Below, piece after piece: positions 18,716-27,623 of a stretch of 64,000 nucleotides of DNA. This DNA is from Aureivirga sp. CE67 (lineage in GTDB: Bacteria; Bacteroidota; Bacteroidia; Flavobacteriales; Flavobacteriaceae). The notes below the pieces were generated by a model, which saw only the letters and a program-made list of their open reading frames with translations, searched no databases and was not told where the DNA came from. The first letter of the stretch is position 1; each line of letters begins with the position of its first letter. The stretch lies in the NCBI RefSeq assembly GCF_015767245.1, contig NZ_JADOTV010000001.1:492798-556797 (forward strand). The letters are read 5' to 3'. The translations under genes were made by a program, and so were the position numbers.

Positions 18716-20812
18716 TTATCTATTTAAGTATAATCTTCCTTGGTATGGTTCAGTTTCTCCATCATTGAAGTTTACTACAATAAAGTATACTCCTGCAGGT
18801 GCTCTTGTATCATCTCCATTTAACTGTCCATTCCAATCCGCTTTACTTGCATCTTGAGTGTATACTACATTCCCCCAACGATTAAAGAATTCTATTTTAA
18901 AGTTTGGATATCTTGTTCTGATATTAACAATTTCAAATGTATCATTTACACCATTTCCATTTGGAGAAAATCCTTCTGGAATAATAAATTCACAGTTTTC
19001 ATCTTCGATTGGGTTAACAATTGCATTAAAAGATAATGGCTCAGTTCTACATCCGTTTTCTTTATTTACTAAAACAAAAGAAATTGTTTCTAAATTAGGA
19101 TTTGTGTTTGTATAAGGATTTGGAAGTGGACTTGATAATTCATTTCCAGCCTCATCAAAATACAATACATCTACATCTTGTCCTCCTACAATTGTTTCAT
19201 GAATTCCTGTAGTATCAAACTCTGTAATTCCATCAGTATTATCATCACATTCTACAATATCATTTGGTACATTGATATCAAATTGTACTTGATAAATTTC
19301 TAACTTGAAAGTTCTTGTTGAAATACATCCATCATCTGTAGAAACAGTAGCAGTAATTGTTTCTTCATCAGCAATTGTATTTGTTAATGTTTGTGGTAAA
19401 GTTTCATAAGTATTTCCACTTTCATCTGTATAAGAAAATTGGAAGTTTCCAGATAATCCATCTACTAAAGAAGCTTCAACTCCTGTAGTATCAAAATCTC
19501 CAAATCCGTTTCCATTATCACAAGCATATAAAGTATCTACAGTATTTAATTCTAACTGATCTACAATTAAAGTAACTGTTGTTTCACTCTCACACTCAGT
19601 AATATTACTTACAGCTTTAACTGTAATTACTTCTTCGTTTGCAATTACATTTTCATATAAAACAGAAAGGTCTGTAATTTCATCTCCATTTCCATCATAA
19701 TATGTAAACACTAATTCATCTGTAGGGTGTTGATCAATAATTGATTGCTCAATTCCTGATAAATCAAATTGTTGAATTCCATCATCATTAGTATCACATA
19801 ATTGGATATCATTCATTGCAGCTAATTCTAAATCTGAAAACTCAACAGTGAATTCTTTTGTAGCTGTTTTTAATGTTCCATCAGATTGTAAATAAGTAAT
19901 CGTAACAGTATAAGTTGTAGTTTCTGTAGGAGATAATACAATTTCAGCTCCTGATTCAATTACATTCCCATCTGAATCTGTCCAAGTAATAGTCTCAACT
20001 TCTTCATCGATAGAAATAACTCCACTTGGTGTAAATCTCCAACCTTCATTATAAGCTTCCCATTGACTAGTGTTTCTATCTGGAGCTACAATTGCTTGTG
20101 TTCCATCTCCATTTTGAATACCTACTACTGCATTACCTTGATTCCATTGGTCACACATTGGTTTTGACTTCAAATAAACATCAATAATGTTTGTTGCTTC
20201 ATATAAAACAATTTGCTGTGTAGTTTCATAGTCTGAACAGGCTCCGCTAAAATGCTTAATCTTATAATAATTTGCAACTAAGGCTCTAAAAGGTGCCTCT
20301 CCAACTACATAATAATTAAAACTATTTTGTCCTAAGTTATCAATAGTAATATCAATATCATGATAAGCTCCAAAAATAGTATTTGTTGGTAAAGCTGTTG
20401 AAGGTAATTCTTGAGTAAAACTCCAGTTATTATATGCATCAAATAAACTAGAGTCAAATGTTACTTGTCCATTTGTACCAACTGCAGCTTCATCAAAAAT
20501 TTGTCCAAAATAGTCGAACGTAAAACCTAAAGCAATTCCTTCCGTCCATATATCATCAACTAAATCTTCTAATTCAGTTCCTCCAGTAAAAGGGTAAGGT
20601 GGTGCAAAAGGAATTGAAGTTACTTCATAATTTTCTGTTGTACCTACATCAAAGAAATCTAATGTTAAAGTAGTAGATGGTGCATTACAACCAACTATTA
20701 AATTTCCTTCAATATCAATCCCGTCCAATGGACTTTGAATTGATTGCGAATATCCCTTAAATCCGATAAGAGATAGTGATAGCAAAAAAAATGCCGTGTA
20801 ATTTTTTATCAT
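18716..20812 (-). CDS. Secreted surface protein with T9SS type B (gliding-associated) sorting domain
   Basis: Exported protein of 698 residues. A signal peptide is followed by a beta-rich N-terminal domain to about 290. Three Ig-like repeats follow, each containing a Cys-Asn/Asp-Gly...Phe-Asp segment (CDTNDDGIQQFD, CDNGNGFGDFD, CDDNTDGITEFD). The C-terminus carries the CHU_C/type B sorting domain at about 608-698 (IPEGFSPNGNGVNDTFEI, FFNRWGNVVY, AGVYFIVV). That domain directs passage through the type IX secretion system. The gene heads the operon with PorP/SprF and the OmpA-family protein, which probably export and anchor it. An adhesive role is inferred from the domain type; the ligand is unknown. 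Confidence 0.93.
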   Translation of the reverse strand: MIKNYTAFFLLSLSLIGFKGYSQSIQSPLDGIDIEGNLIVGCNAPSTTLTLDFFDVGTTENYEVTSIPFAPPYPFTGGTELEDLVDDIWTEGIALGFTFDYFGQIFDEAAVGTNGQVTFDSSLFDAYNNWSFTQELPSTALPTNTIFGAYHDIDITIDNLGQNSFNYYVVGEAPFRALVANYYKIKHFSGACSDYETTQQIVLYEATNIIDVYLKSKPMCDQWNQGNAVVGIQNGDGTQAIVAPDRNTSQWEAYNEGWRFTPSGVISIDEEVETITWTDSDGNVIESGAEIVLSPTETTTYTVTITYLQSDGTLKTATKEFTVEFSDLELAAMNDIQLCDTNDDGIQQFDLSGIEQSIIDQHPTDELVFTYYDGNGDEITDLSVLYENVIANEEVITVKAVSNITECESETTVTLIVDQLELNTVDTLYACDNGNGFGDFDTTGVEASLVDGLSGNFQFSYTDESGNTYETLPQTLTNTIADEETITATVSTDDGCISTRTFKLEIYQVQFDINVPNDIVECDDNTDGITEFDTTGIHETIVGGQDVDVLYFDEAGNELSSPLPNPYTNTNPNLETISFVLVNKENGCRTEPLSFNAIVNPIEDENCEFIIPEGFSPNGNGVNDTFEIVNIRTRYPNFKIEFFNRWGNVVYTQDASKADWNGQLNGDDTRAPAGVYFIVVNFNDGETEPYQGRLYLNR

Positions 20813-21233
20813 AGGATTATCTTTTTATAAAAATTAGTTTGCTAATATAAAAAATATGTCTTTATTAATATTAAAAAGGTTAAAAAATCATTATTTTTTT
20901 ATTTTTATTTATAAAAAAATCGCTTTTCTCACATATAGGTGTTTTTTTTTAAAAATATAATAATTTAAATGAGAAATAAAATTTAATTATTACCATTTTA
21001 ACCTTATTTTTAATTGTTTATCAATTATTTTTCATTAATAATATTCAATATGTTAGAATAGTAAATCATCACTAAAAAAACACTAAAACAACATTTATTA
21101 TCTAGCCTAAATTGTATATGAATCTTTTTAATCTGAAACTTAAATTTGAATAATATTTTTATACTAGAAATTTGATTTAACCACGAATAAGTCGAATATT
21201 TGTAATACATTTTTACATTAGAAATCATTTTAT
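20813..21233. other. AT-rich divergent intergenic region
   Basis: About 420 bases between the minus-strand T9SS cargo gene and the plus-strand Mpl-like gene. It must contain both promoters, but I could not identify a convincing TTTG / TAnnTTTG pair for either. A 67-codon minus-strand frame at 21025-21228 has no initiation context or recognisable protein features and is probably chance. No repeat or RNA gene is seen. Confidence 0.5.
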
Positions 21234-22580
21234 ATGAATATACATTTTATAGCAATTGGAGGAAGTGCGATGCATAATCTAGCTATTTCTTTAAAGAAAA
21301 AAGGACATACTATTTCTGGAAGTGACGACACTATTTTTGAACCATCTAAAAGTCGTCTACAAAAACAAGATTTATTACCTGAACAATTTGGGTGGTTTCC
21401 TGAAAAAATAACATCAAATCTAGACGCAATCATTTTAGGAATGCATGCAAAAGAAAATAATCCAGAATTATTAAAAGCACAAGAACTAGGTATCAAAGTA
21501 TATTCATATCCTGAGTTTATATATGAACAATCTAAAGATAAAACACGTGTTGTAATTGGAGGTTCACATGGTAAAACAACGATCACGGCTATGATTCTTC
21601 ATGTTTTGAATTATCATGGAATGGAAGTTGACTATATGGTAGGTGCACAATTGGATGGTTTTGACACAATGGTAAACCTAACAAATGATAATGAATTTAT
21701 TATTCTTGAAGGTGATGAGTACTTATCTTCTCCTATTGATAGAAGACCTAAATTTCATCTTTACAAACCAAATATTGCTCTAATAAGTGGTATTTCTTGG
21801 GATCATATAAATGTATTTCCAACAAAAGAAAATTATAATGAACAATTTAAAACCTTTGTGGACTCCATTACAAATGGTGGTATTTTAGTTTATAATGAAG
21901 ATGATACTGAATTATCTGAAATCGTTGAAAGTTCTGAAAATCCTATCAAAAAATACCCATATCAAACACCTGAATATTCTATAGAAGATGGTATCACATA
22001 TCTTGATACATTTGACGGAATGGTACCTCTTGAAGTATTTGGAAAACATAATTTACAAAACATTGCAGGTGCAAAATGGATTTGCCAATGTATTGGAATT
22101 GGAGAAGAAGAATTTTACGAAGCTATCTCTTCTTTCAAAGGCGCAAATAAAAGATTAGAAAAAATTTATTCAGATAAAAACACAACAATTTTCAAGGATT
22201 TTGCGCATTCTCCTTCTAAAGTTGAAGCAACTACAAATGCTGTAAAAGAGCAATACACTTCAAGAAAAGTGATTGCTTGTTTTGAATTACATACTTATAG
22301 TAGTCTTAGTTCTGAGTTTTTAAATAACTATAAAAACAGTTTAGATAAAGCTGATGAAGCTATTGTATTCTTTGATCTTGAAGCTTTAAAAATCAAAGAA
22401 AAAAATATTCTAGATACTGAAGAAATTAAAAATGCATTTAACCATCCTAATCTAAAAGTATTTTCAAATACTAACGATTTAAAGGATCATATTGACTCTT
22501 TAAAACTAGAAAACTCAATTTTATTAATGATGAGTTCTGGAAACTACGGAGGATTAAATCTTCTTGAAATTATAAAATAA
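21234..22580 (+). CDS. mpl: Mur-ligase family protein, Mpl-type murein peptide ligase
   Basis: Cytoplasmic ATP-dependent ligase of 448 residues. The N-terminal Rossmann-like domain starts MNIHFIAIGGSAM, the UDP-MurNAc-binding type. The central domain has the Mur P-loop GGSHGKTT (109-116) and LEGDEY. The C-terminal domain has FKDFAHSPSKVEAT. Mpl reattaches the recycled tripeptide L-Ala-gamma-D-Glu-meso-DAP to UDP-MurNAc. MurC is the nearest alternative, but the GGSAMHNLA start and the GMHAKENNPEL segment fit Mpl better, and this type is common in flavobacteria. The gene stands alone between a divergent neighbour and a shared terminator with the convergent rlpA. Confidence 0.85.
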   Translation: MNIHFIAIGGSAMHNLAISLKKKGHTISGSDDTIFEPSKSRLQKQDLLPEQFGWFPEKITSNLDAIILGMHAKENNPELLKAQELGIKVYSYPEFIYEQSKDKTRVVIGGSHGKTTITAMILHVLNYHGMEVDYMVGAQLDGFDTMVNLTNDNEFIILEGDEYLSSPIDRRPKFHLYKPNIALISGISWDHINVFPTKENYNEQFKTFVDSITNGGILVYNEDDTELSEIVESSENPIKKYPYQTPEYSIEDGITYLDTFDGMVPLEVFGKHNLQNIAGAKWICQCIGIGEEEFYEAISSFKGANKRLEKIYSDKNTTIFKDFAHSPSKVEATTNAVKEQYTSRKVIACFELHTYSSLSSEFLNNYKNSLDKADEAIVFFDLEALKIKEKNILDTEEIKNAFNHPNLKVFSNTNDLKDHIDSLKLENSILLMMSSGNYGGLNLLEIIK

Positions 22581-22608
22581 AAAAAGGGATTTTATAATCC
22601 CTTTTTTC
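22579..22608. terminator. Bidirectional terminator between mpl and rlpA
   Basis: Inverted repeat AAAAAAGGGATT / AATCCCTTTTTT with a very short loop, directly after the mpl stop and directly before the minus-strand rlpA stop. A and T runs on both sides suit termination in both directions. Confidence 0.85.
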
Positions 22609-23369
22609 TAATATTCTATAACGAAGCAATCTGGAAATTGATCTTTTATTTTCACTTTTGCTTCGTTCGCTTTTTCCTTCGATTTGAAGTTACCTAAAGT
22701 AAGCTTATAAAACTTTTTATCATCTTTTTTATCAACTTTTACATGTACTTCATAAGAAAACATTTCTTTCAGTTTGGTTGAAACTTCCATAAGGTTTACC
22801 ATTTCAAGGTAATTTCCAATTTGAACTCCAAACCCTTTTACATTCACTTTCTTAGAATCTAGAACATAATATTGGAGATGATTAAAATTTACTTCTTCAT
22901 TTTTCTTTTCTTTTACAAGTTTTGAATCACTTACAACTTCTTTTACTAATTCTTCTTTCTTTTTAATTGTATCTTTTGCTACTTCAAATACTTCTTCTTC
23001 AGTAATTTCTGAATTTTCAATTTCTTCGATTAAAACTTCTGCTAAGCCTTTTTTTACAAAACCTAATTCCTGCGCAGCAACTTTACTTAAATCAATTATC
23101 CTTCCAGTTGATTTTCTTGGACCTCTATCATTAATTCGAACAATAACTGATTTATCATTTTCTGGATTTGTCACTTTAACGAAAGTTCCAAACGGCAAAG
23201 TTAAATGTGCAGCTGTAAATTTAGAATTTGAAAATATCTCTCCACTAGCAGTGGTTGCTCCATTTAGTTTATCACCATAATACGAAGCTTCTCCTTTTGC
23301 TTTATATCCATTTTGAGCAAAAGTATTAATACATAAAATATACAGTATTATCTGTAATGCATTTTTCAT
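22608..23369 (-). CDS. rlpA: RlpA-like septal ring protein with SPOR domain
   Basis: Exported protein of 253 residues. I place the start at the ATG at 23369 and not at 23399, because a standard signal peptide (MKNALQIILYILCINTFAQ) begins there. A double-psi beta-barrel RlpA domain follows (about 25-115: ASYYGDKLNGATTASGE, VRINDRGP, GRIIDLSK), then a charged linker and a C-terminal SPOR domain (about 165-253) that binds denuded glycan strands at division sites. RlpA proteins are lytic transglycosylases or septal scaffold proteins; the Asp of VRINDRGP, conserved in the family, is present. The gene is monocistronic. Confidence 0.9.
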   Translation of the reverse strand: MKNALQIILYILCINTFAQNGYKAKGEASYYGDKLNGATTASGEIFSNSKFTAAHLTLPFGTFVKVTNPENDKSVIVRINDRGPRKSTGRIIDLSKVAAQELGFVKKGLAEVLIEEIENSEITEEEVFEVAKDTIKKKEELVKEVVSDSKLVKEKKNEEVNFNHLQYYVLDSKKVNVKGFGVQIGNYLEMVNLMEVSTKLKEMFSYEVHVKVDKKDDKKFYKLTLGNFKSKEKANEAKVKIKDQFPDCFVIEY

Positions 23370-23462
23370 ATAATTATCAATTAAATTGTTTGATTTCAAT
23401 TTTTAGTAAGTGAGGGGGAAGAGTGAAAATAAATGCTAATAAAATATTAGCATTTATATTTT

Positions 23463-24203
23463 TTATAGTCTTTGTCTTACAGCTTCATATAGAAAAGCTC
23501 CACAAGCTACAGAAACATTTAAGGAACTTATTTCTCCATATAAAGGTAATTTTGCTTTAGCATCCACAATCTTTAGCACTGAAGGATTTACTCCTCTATC
23601 TTCAGAACCCATTATAATCGCTGTTCCTTTATTTAAATCAACTTCATATAAAGTGTTCTCTGTTTTTTCAGTTGCAGCTACAGATTGAATCTCATAAGAT
23701 TGCATTAAAAATAAAGCATCTTTTATATGATCAACTTTACAAATTGGTAATTTAAAAGCTGCTCCTGCTGAAGTTTTAATAGCATCTGCATTTAATGAAG
23801 CACTCCCTGCTTTTGGTACAATAATAGCATCTACCCCAGTACATTCTGCCGTTCTGATAATTGAACCATAATTTCTTACATCTGTAATATGATCTAAAAT
23901 TAAGAATAATGGTTTTTCTTTTTTAGAACATATTTCATCAATCAATACTTCCGCTTCATGATATTTGATTGGAGATATCTGTGCTACTACACCTTGATGG
24001 TTTTGATTTTTAGACAATCTATCTAATTTCTCTACAGGCACAAAACTAGTTGCAATATTATGCTCTTTAATAAGTCCATTTAACTCATTATATAAACTTC
24101 CTGTAAGTCCTTTCTGCATAAATGCCTTCTCAACTGTTTTCCCTGCTTGAATAGCCTCAATTACAGCTCTTAAACCAAATATTTTACTCAATGATTTTTC
24201 CAT
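23463..24203 (-). CDS. rlmB: 23S rRNA 2'-O-methyltransferase, RlmB/TrmH family
   Basis: SPOUT-class rRNA methyltransferase of 246 residues. The start is set at the ATG at 24203 (MEKSLSKIFGLRAVIEAIQ), because the 29 residues upstream in frame do not match the family and overlap a promoter element. The N-terminal RNA-binding substrate domain (about 5-75) is followed by the knotted SPOUT domain with motifs LILDHITDVRNYGSIIRTAE, IIMGSEDRGV and LNVSVACGAFLYEAVRQR. The family uses S-adenosylmethionine to methylate a guanosine ribose in the 23S peptidyl-transferase loop (G2251 in E. coli). A TrmH-type tRNA enzyme cannot be excluded from sequence alone. A TACCTTTG -7 element lies almost on the start codon. 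Confidence 0.9.
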   Translation of the reverse strand: MEKSLSKIFGLRAVIEAIQAGKTVEKAFMQKGLTGSLYNELNGLIKEHNIATSFVPVEKLDRLSKNQNHQGVVAQISPIKYHEAEVLIDEICSKKEKPLFLILDHITDVRNYGSIIRTAECTGVDAIIVPKAGSASLNADAIKTSAGAAFKLPICKVDHIKDALFLMQSYEIQSVAATEKTENTLYEVDLNKGTAIIMGSEDRGVNPSVLKIVDAKAKLPLYGEISSLNVSVACGAFLYEAVRQRL

Positions 24204-24207
24204 TTTG

Positions 24208-24215
24208 CAAAGGTA
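24208..24215 (-). promoter_or_regulatory. -7 promoter element of rlmB
   Basis: TACCTTTG on the minus strand matches the Bacteroidota consensus TAnnTTTG. It ends only four bases before the rlmB ATG, so the transcript should begin at or very near the start codon (leaderless). No good TTTG -33 box is seen at the usual spacing. Confidence 0.55.
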
Positions 24216-24250
24216 TACTAAATTATAAAAATGGAGTCTATTTTTTAAAC

Positions 24251-24282
24251 AAAAAAACCACCTCTTTCGAGATGGTTTTTTA
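24251..24282 (-). terminator. Terminator of the SusCD operon
   Basis: Hairpin whose minus-strand RNA pairs CCAUCUC with GAGGUGG, including a G-U wobble, followed by a U run. The plus-strand RNA would have a C-A mismatch, so it is oriented for the minus-strand operon ending at 24306. Confidence 0.8.
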
Positions 24283-24305
24283 TATTTCATTCAAAGATAA
24301 AATAA

Positions 24306-25190
24306 TTATCTTGTGTAAACTGTTGTTCCTTCAATTGCTCCTGGAGGTGGGTAACCAAAATCACCACTCCATATAAGAGTAATTGTATCATTTTCTGGGT
24401 CATAAGTTCCTTCGTACGTAATCGTATCAGGACCTCCACCTTCTCCACCTGAGTAACCAGATAAGAAGCTACCACTAAATGCTCCACATGCATCACTATT
24501 TAAATCTTCTTCTATTAGTTGTTCAGAACCAAAAATTAAAGTATATCCTCCACCACTAACGTCTGAAAATTTAAAAGTACCATCTCCATTCGAAGTAATT
24601 GTTGCTACTCCTGTTAACGGACCATTCCATTCAGGAGAACCAAATCCATGAGATCCAGTTGTAGAGTAATTCCATTGCCCACTTAAATTAGCGGCTTCTA
24701 AATCAATAGGTTCACAAGTTAATTGTTGAAAATTTAGAGTATATGTTAATCCTACAAAACTATTCTCAATAGGAAATAAATTTGGATGATCTGAATCTAA
24801 ATCTAAAACTATTTTGAAATTCTCAGCAATTGCTACTGCTGGATCATAATTAAGAGTAACATCAACAAATCCTCCTATTTCATTTGCAGGGACTACAAAA
24901 GATGCTTCATTTATACTATAGCTAGACGCTGGTGCTGTTGTTGCATCCTCATCAACAGTAATTTTAAACTTTCTATCTGCATTATAAAAATGAGATGCTG
25001 CAACTGGAATTTTAACTGTTGCTTCACCTTGACTTTCAATTACAATATGATTACCTGAATCTGAATTGAAGTATAAAGATGCTAATCTTTCTTGTGATAA
25101 ATCTACATCAGTATCATCATCACTACACGATGTAAAAATCATCGCAAAAGCAAATAATATGCTTAAATATTTTAATGTTAATTTTTTCAT
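24306..25190 (-). CDS. SusCD-associated lipoprotein of unknown function
   Basis: Lipoprotein of 294 residues. The signal peptide ends in a lipobox with Cys22 (FTSC), followed immediately by SDDDTD. An acidic stretch at this position is the lipoprotein export signal that sends Bacteroidota lipoproteins to the cell surface. The N-terminal half (about 35-150) resembles the beta-sandwich domains of SusE/F-like or DUF4843/DUF1735-type proteins. The glycine- and aromatic-rich C-terminal half (about 165-294) probably folds separately, with paired cysteines. It is the last gene of the operon, 12 bases after the preceding lipoprotein. By position it should bind the substrate imported by the SusCD pair; the ligand is not known. 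Confidence 0.82.
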   Translation of the reverse strand: MKKLTLKYLSILFAFAMIFTSCSDDDTDVDLSQERLASLYFNSDSGNHIVIESQGEATVKIPVAASHFYNADRKFKITVDEDATTAPASSYSINEASFVVPANEIGGFVDVTLNYDPAVAIAENFKIVLDLDSDHPNLFPIENSFVGLTYTLNFQQLTCEPIDLEAANLSGQWNYSTTGSHGFGSPEWNGPLTGVATITSNGDGTFKFSDVSGGGYTLIFGSEQLIEEDLNSDACGAFSGSFLSGYSGGEGGGPDTITYEGTYDPENDTITLIWSGDFGYPPPGAIEGTTVYTR

Positions 25191-25202
25191 GATTTTTTTA
25201 TT

Positions 25203-26174
25203 TTAGAATCCTAAATTAATTGTTACAACATCATATATTTCATTCTCACTAGCTTCATTTACAAAATATAATACGTAATGAGCAGTAACTGTTTTTCCAC
25301 AGGTATCAAATGAAGATGCTGGGTATTCACTAGAATCATAAGCGTGAGCTTCCATAATTCTTAATTCTTTGTTGTCATATGTTGCAAAGTAAGAATCATT
25401 TCCTTGACCAGCTATAGAAATTGTTGGATTATTAAAATCTGAGTTATCTAATGTAAAGAAAGCAAACCCTTGATTTTCTGGATATTCATATGTACCTCCT
25501 GCAGTTGCAGCTAAAATTACATTATATAAATTAGTTAATTTATAAGTAACTATTTGAGTTCCTTCTCCTGAAGACACAATAGATTGAACTTCAGATCCGA
25601 AAACATCACCATTGTAAATATCAATAGAAGCTTCTGATCTAGCTCCTGGTGTTTTAGGTGTTTCTGGTGTTCCTCCAAACTCTTCTGCAAATAAAGCACA
25701 TTCATCAGTATCGATAAACAATTCAAAAGAGCTATTATTTTTAGCTTCTCCTGGATATCCAAATGTGATATTATTATTAGAATTTGTTAATGTAAATACT
25801 AATGACTTATTATCATCTGTAACTGCATTATCTTTTACCATTACTTTTAAAGTATCAGTTAACTGACGAGTAGCGGGATCAAAACTAAATGCTGATTTAC
25901 CATCAACAATCTCATAATCAGCTGAAGTGATATTATTTTCTGTAATAGAAAAATCTACAGTTGTATTAGATGAATTATTTGAATTCGCATAAAATGCAAC
26001 GATTTCAATTATTTCAGAACTTGTTTCAATTGTTTGTGCATTATTTGTTTCGAAAGCTGCAAAAGCACTTCCTGGAAACTCAAGCACATCAGCAGTAACC
26101 TCTCTATCATCACAAGAAATTAATGATAGCCCTACTGCTGCTGTTAATATTGATGATTTTATAAATTGTTTCAT
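25203..26174 (-). CDS. SusCD-associated lipoprotein with Calx-beta-like region
   Basis: Lipoprotein of 323 residues. The lipobox is LISC with Cys22, followed by the acidic DDRE surface-export-type signal. Residues about 45-150 contain the pattern of Calx-beta-like domains (TVDFSITENNITSADYEI, LKVMVKDNAVTDDNKSLVFTL, in pieces). The C-terminal half is an unassigned beta-rich domain. It lies between susD (17 bases upstream) and a second lipoprotein (12 bases downstream), in the usual place of SusE/SusF-type accessory binding proteins. The function is inferred from this context only. Confidence 0.82.
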   Translation of the reverse strand: MKQFIKSSILTAAVGLSLISCDDREVTADVLEFPGSAFAAFETNNAQTIETSSEIIEIVAFYANSNNSSNTTVDFSITENNITSADYEIVDGKSAFSFDPATRQLTDTLKVMVKDNAVTDDNKSLVFTLTNSNNNITFGYPGEAKNNSSFELFIDTDECALFAEEFGGTPETPKTPGARSEASIDIYNGDVFGSEVQSIVSSGEGTQIVTYKLTNLYNVILAATAGGTYEYPENQGFAFFTLDNSDFNNPTISIAGQGNDSYFATYDNKELRIMEAHAYDSSEYPASSFDTCGKTVTAHYVLYFVNEASENEIYDVVTINLGF

Positions 26175-26191
26175 TTTTTCCTAGTTTAAAA

Positions 26192-27604
26192 TTAGTAACC
26201 TGGATTTTGTTCAAGATTAGGGTTTGCTTGTATTGCTCCTAAACTTATTGGTAATTGGAATCTGTGATCTCCAGCAGGTAATTCTCTTACTAATGCAGGT
26301 GTTCCTGTTCCATCAGCTTTATCCCCTTTATTTGAACGAATTATACTTTCTCCCCAACGTTTAATATCAAAGAACCTATGCCCTTCAAATGCTAAATCTA
26401 ATCTTCTTTGTAATTTAATTTCATTTAATAATAAATCACCAGAACCAGAGAATTCAGCTAATCCTCTCGCTACTCTTAATTCGTTTAGTGAGTTTAAAGC
26501 TTCTGTTTCATTCCCTATAAAGAAATATGCTTCAGCTTTGTTTAATACAACCTCTCCATAACGGATTGCTTTTGCATCAACCTCTCCATTTGAGTTATTA
26601 TCTTTTCCATACCACTTACGTACATTATTATAAGGTGAACCTGCCCAATCTCCTTCGATTAAGTATGAAGCTTTACGAATATCACTATCTAAAAACTCTA
26701 AGAAGAAATCATAATCAAAAACATACTCACTTCTAATTCCAGCTGAACTAGATTGAGAATAACTTGTTCCAATTGCAATATTGTCTTCAGCAGTAATTAC
26801 GAATTTTAATAATACTTCTGTTTCTGAAGTATCATTCCAAATTCCTTGAAAAGCAGTTCCTGTAGCAAGAACATCATTTACTTCATTAGCTGCATCAATA
26901 GCATTTTGATATTGTCCAGCATATAAATAAACTCTAGACAATAATGCATTAACAGATTTTGTATTAAATCTACCAACTCCATTATTGGCTGCAATCATTG
27001 TCAAAGCATCTTTTAAATCTTGAATTACTAAAGCATATGATTCTGCAACATTAATTCTTGCAGGAGTTTGTAATGCATCTACTTCTGTTACATAAGCAAT
27101 TCCAATACTTTGATTTGCATCAGCACTTTGAGTAGGAATTTTAGCATAATATCTTAAAATATCAAAGTGAGACATTGCTCTTAAAGCTAATGCTTCTCCT
27201 TTAAAATTATTCTTATCATCCTCTAATCCATTGAAATTCTCCAGAGCTTCTAACATTGTATTTGCTCTATTAATTGCAGAATAACAAGTATAGTATGGTC
27301 CAGGAGTATTATTTGAATTATATAACCAGCTATATGGCGTACGTTCTGATTGTCTACCGTTTTGGTTAATAATTAAGTTGTCAGATGTTACATCAGGAAT
27401 AATATACATTGTTCCTCCATAATATCCTTCATATCTCATATTAGAATAGATACCTCTAATTCCTTGATCGTATTCATCTTTTGTTACATAAGTGTTATCA
27501 TCCGTAACAACACTATCGAATGGCTTAATCTCCAAATCTTTTTCACATGAAGTAAAAGAGATAGCAGATACAAGTATTCCTATTGATAAGATTATTTTTT
27601 TCAT
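26192..27604 (-). CDS. susD: RagB/SusD family nutrient-uptake lipoprotein
   Basis: Surface lipoprotein of 470 residues that forms the lid of a SusCD transporter. The lipobox is FTSC with Cys20, followed by EKDLE. The N-terminal SusD-like region (DNTYVTKDEYDQGIRGIYSNMR) and the TPR scaffold (NINRANTMLEALENF-type helix, ALRAMSHFDILRYYAKIP) are typical. The C-terminal SusD domain has LNKAEAYFFIGNETEALNSL, RRLDLAFEGHRFFDIKRWG and a final NPNLEQNPGY. It starts 19 bases after susC. No glycoside hydrolase, sulfatase or peptidase is encoded beside it, so the substrate cannot be read from context. Confidence 0.95.
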   Translation of the reverse strand: MKKIILSIGILVSAISFTSCEKDLEIKPFDSVVTDDNTYVTKDEYDQGIRGIYSNMRYEGYYGGTMYIIPDVTSDNLIINQNGRQSERTPYSWLYNSNNTPGPYYTCYSAINRANTMLEALENFNGLEDDKNNFKGEALALRAMSHFDILRYYAKIPTQSADANQSIGIAYVTEVDALQTPARINVAESYALVIQDLKDALTMIAANNGVGRFNTKSVNALLSRVYLYAGQYQNAIDAANEVNDVLATGTAFQGIWNDTSETEVLLKFVITAEDNIAIGTSYSQSSSAGIRSEYVFDYDFFLEFLDSDIRKASYLIEGDWAGSPYNNVRKWYGKDNNSNGEVDAKAIRYGEVVLNKAEAYFFIGNETEALNSLNELRVARGLAEFSGSGDLLLNEIKLQRRLDLAFEGHRFFDIKRWGESIIRSNKGDKADGTGTPALVRELPAGDHRFQLPISLGAIQANPNLEQNPGY

Positions 27605-27623
27605 TTTTTTACTTTTAAATTAA

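Noticed and set aside
21025..21228. 67-codon minus-strand frame upstream of mpl
   Set aside because: AT-rich chance frame without a promoter, signal peptide or family; more likely part of a promoter region.
23370..23399. Upstream start of rlpA at 23399
   Set aside because: It would put ten polar residues ahead of a complete signal peptide that begins at 23369.
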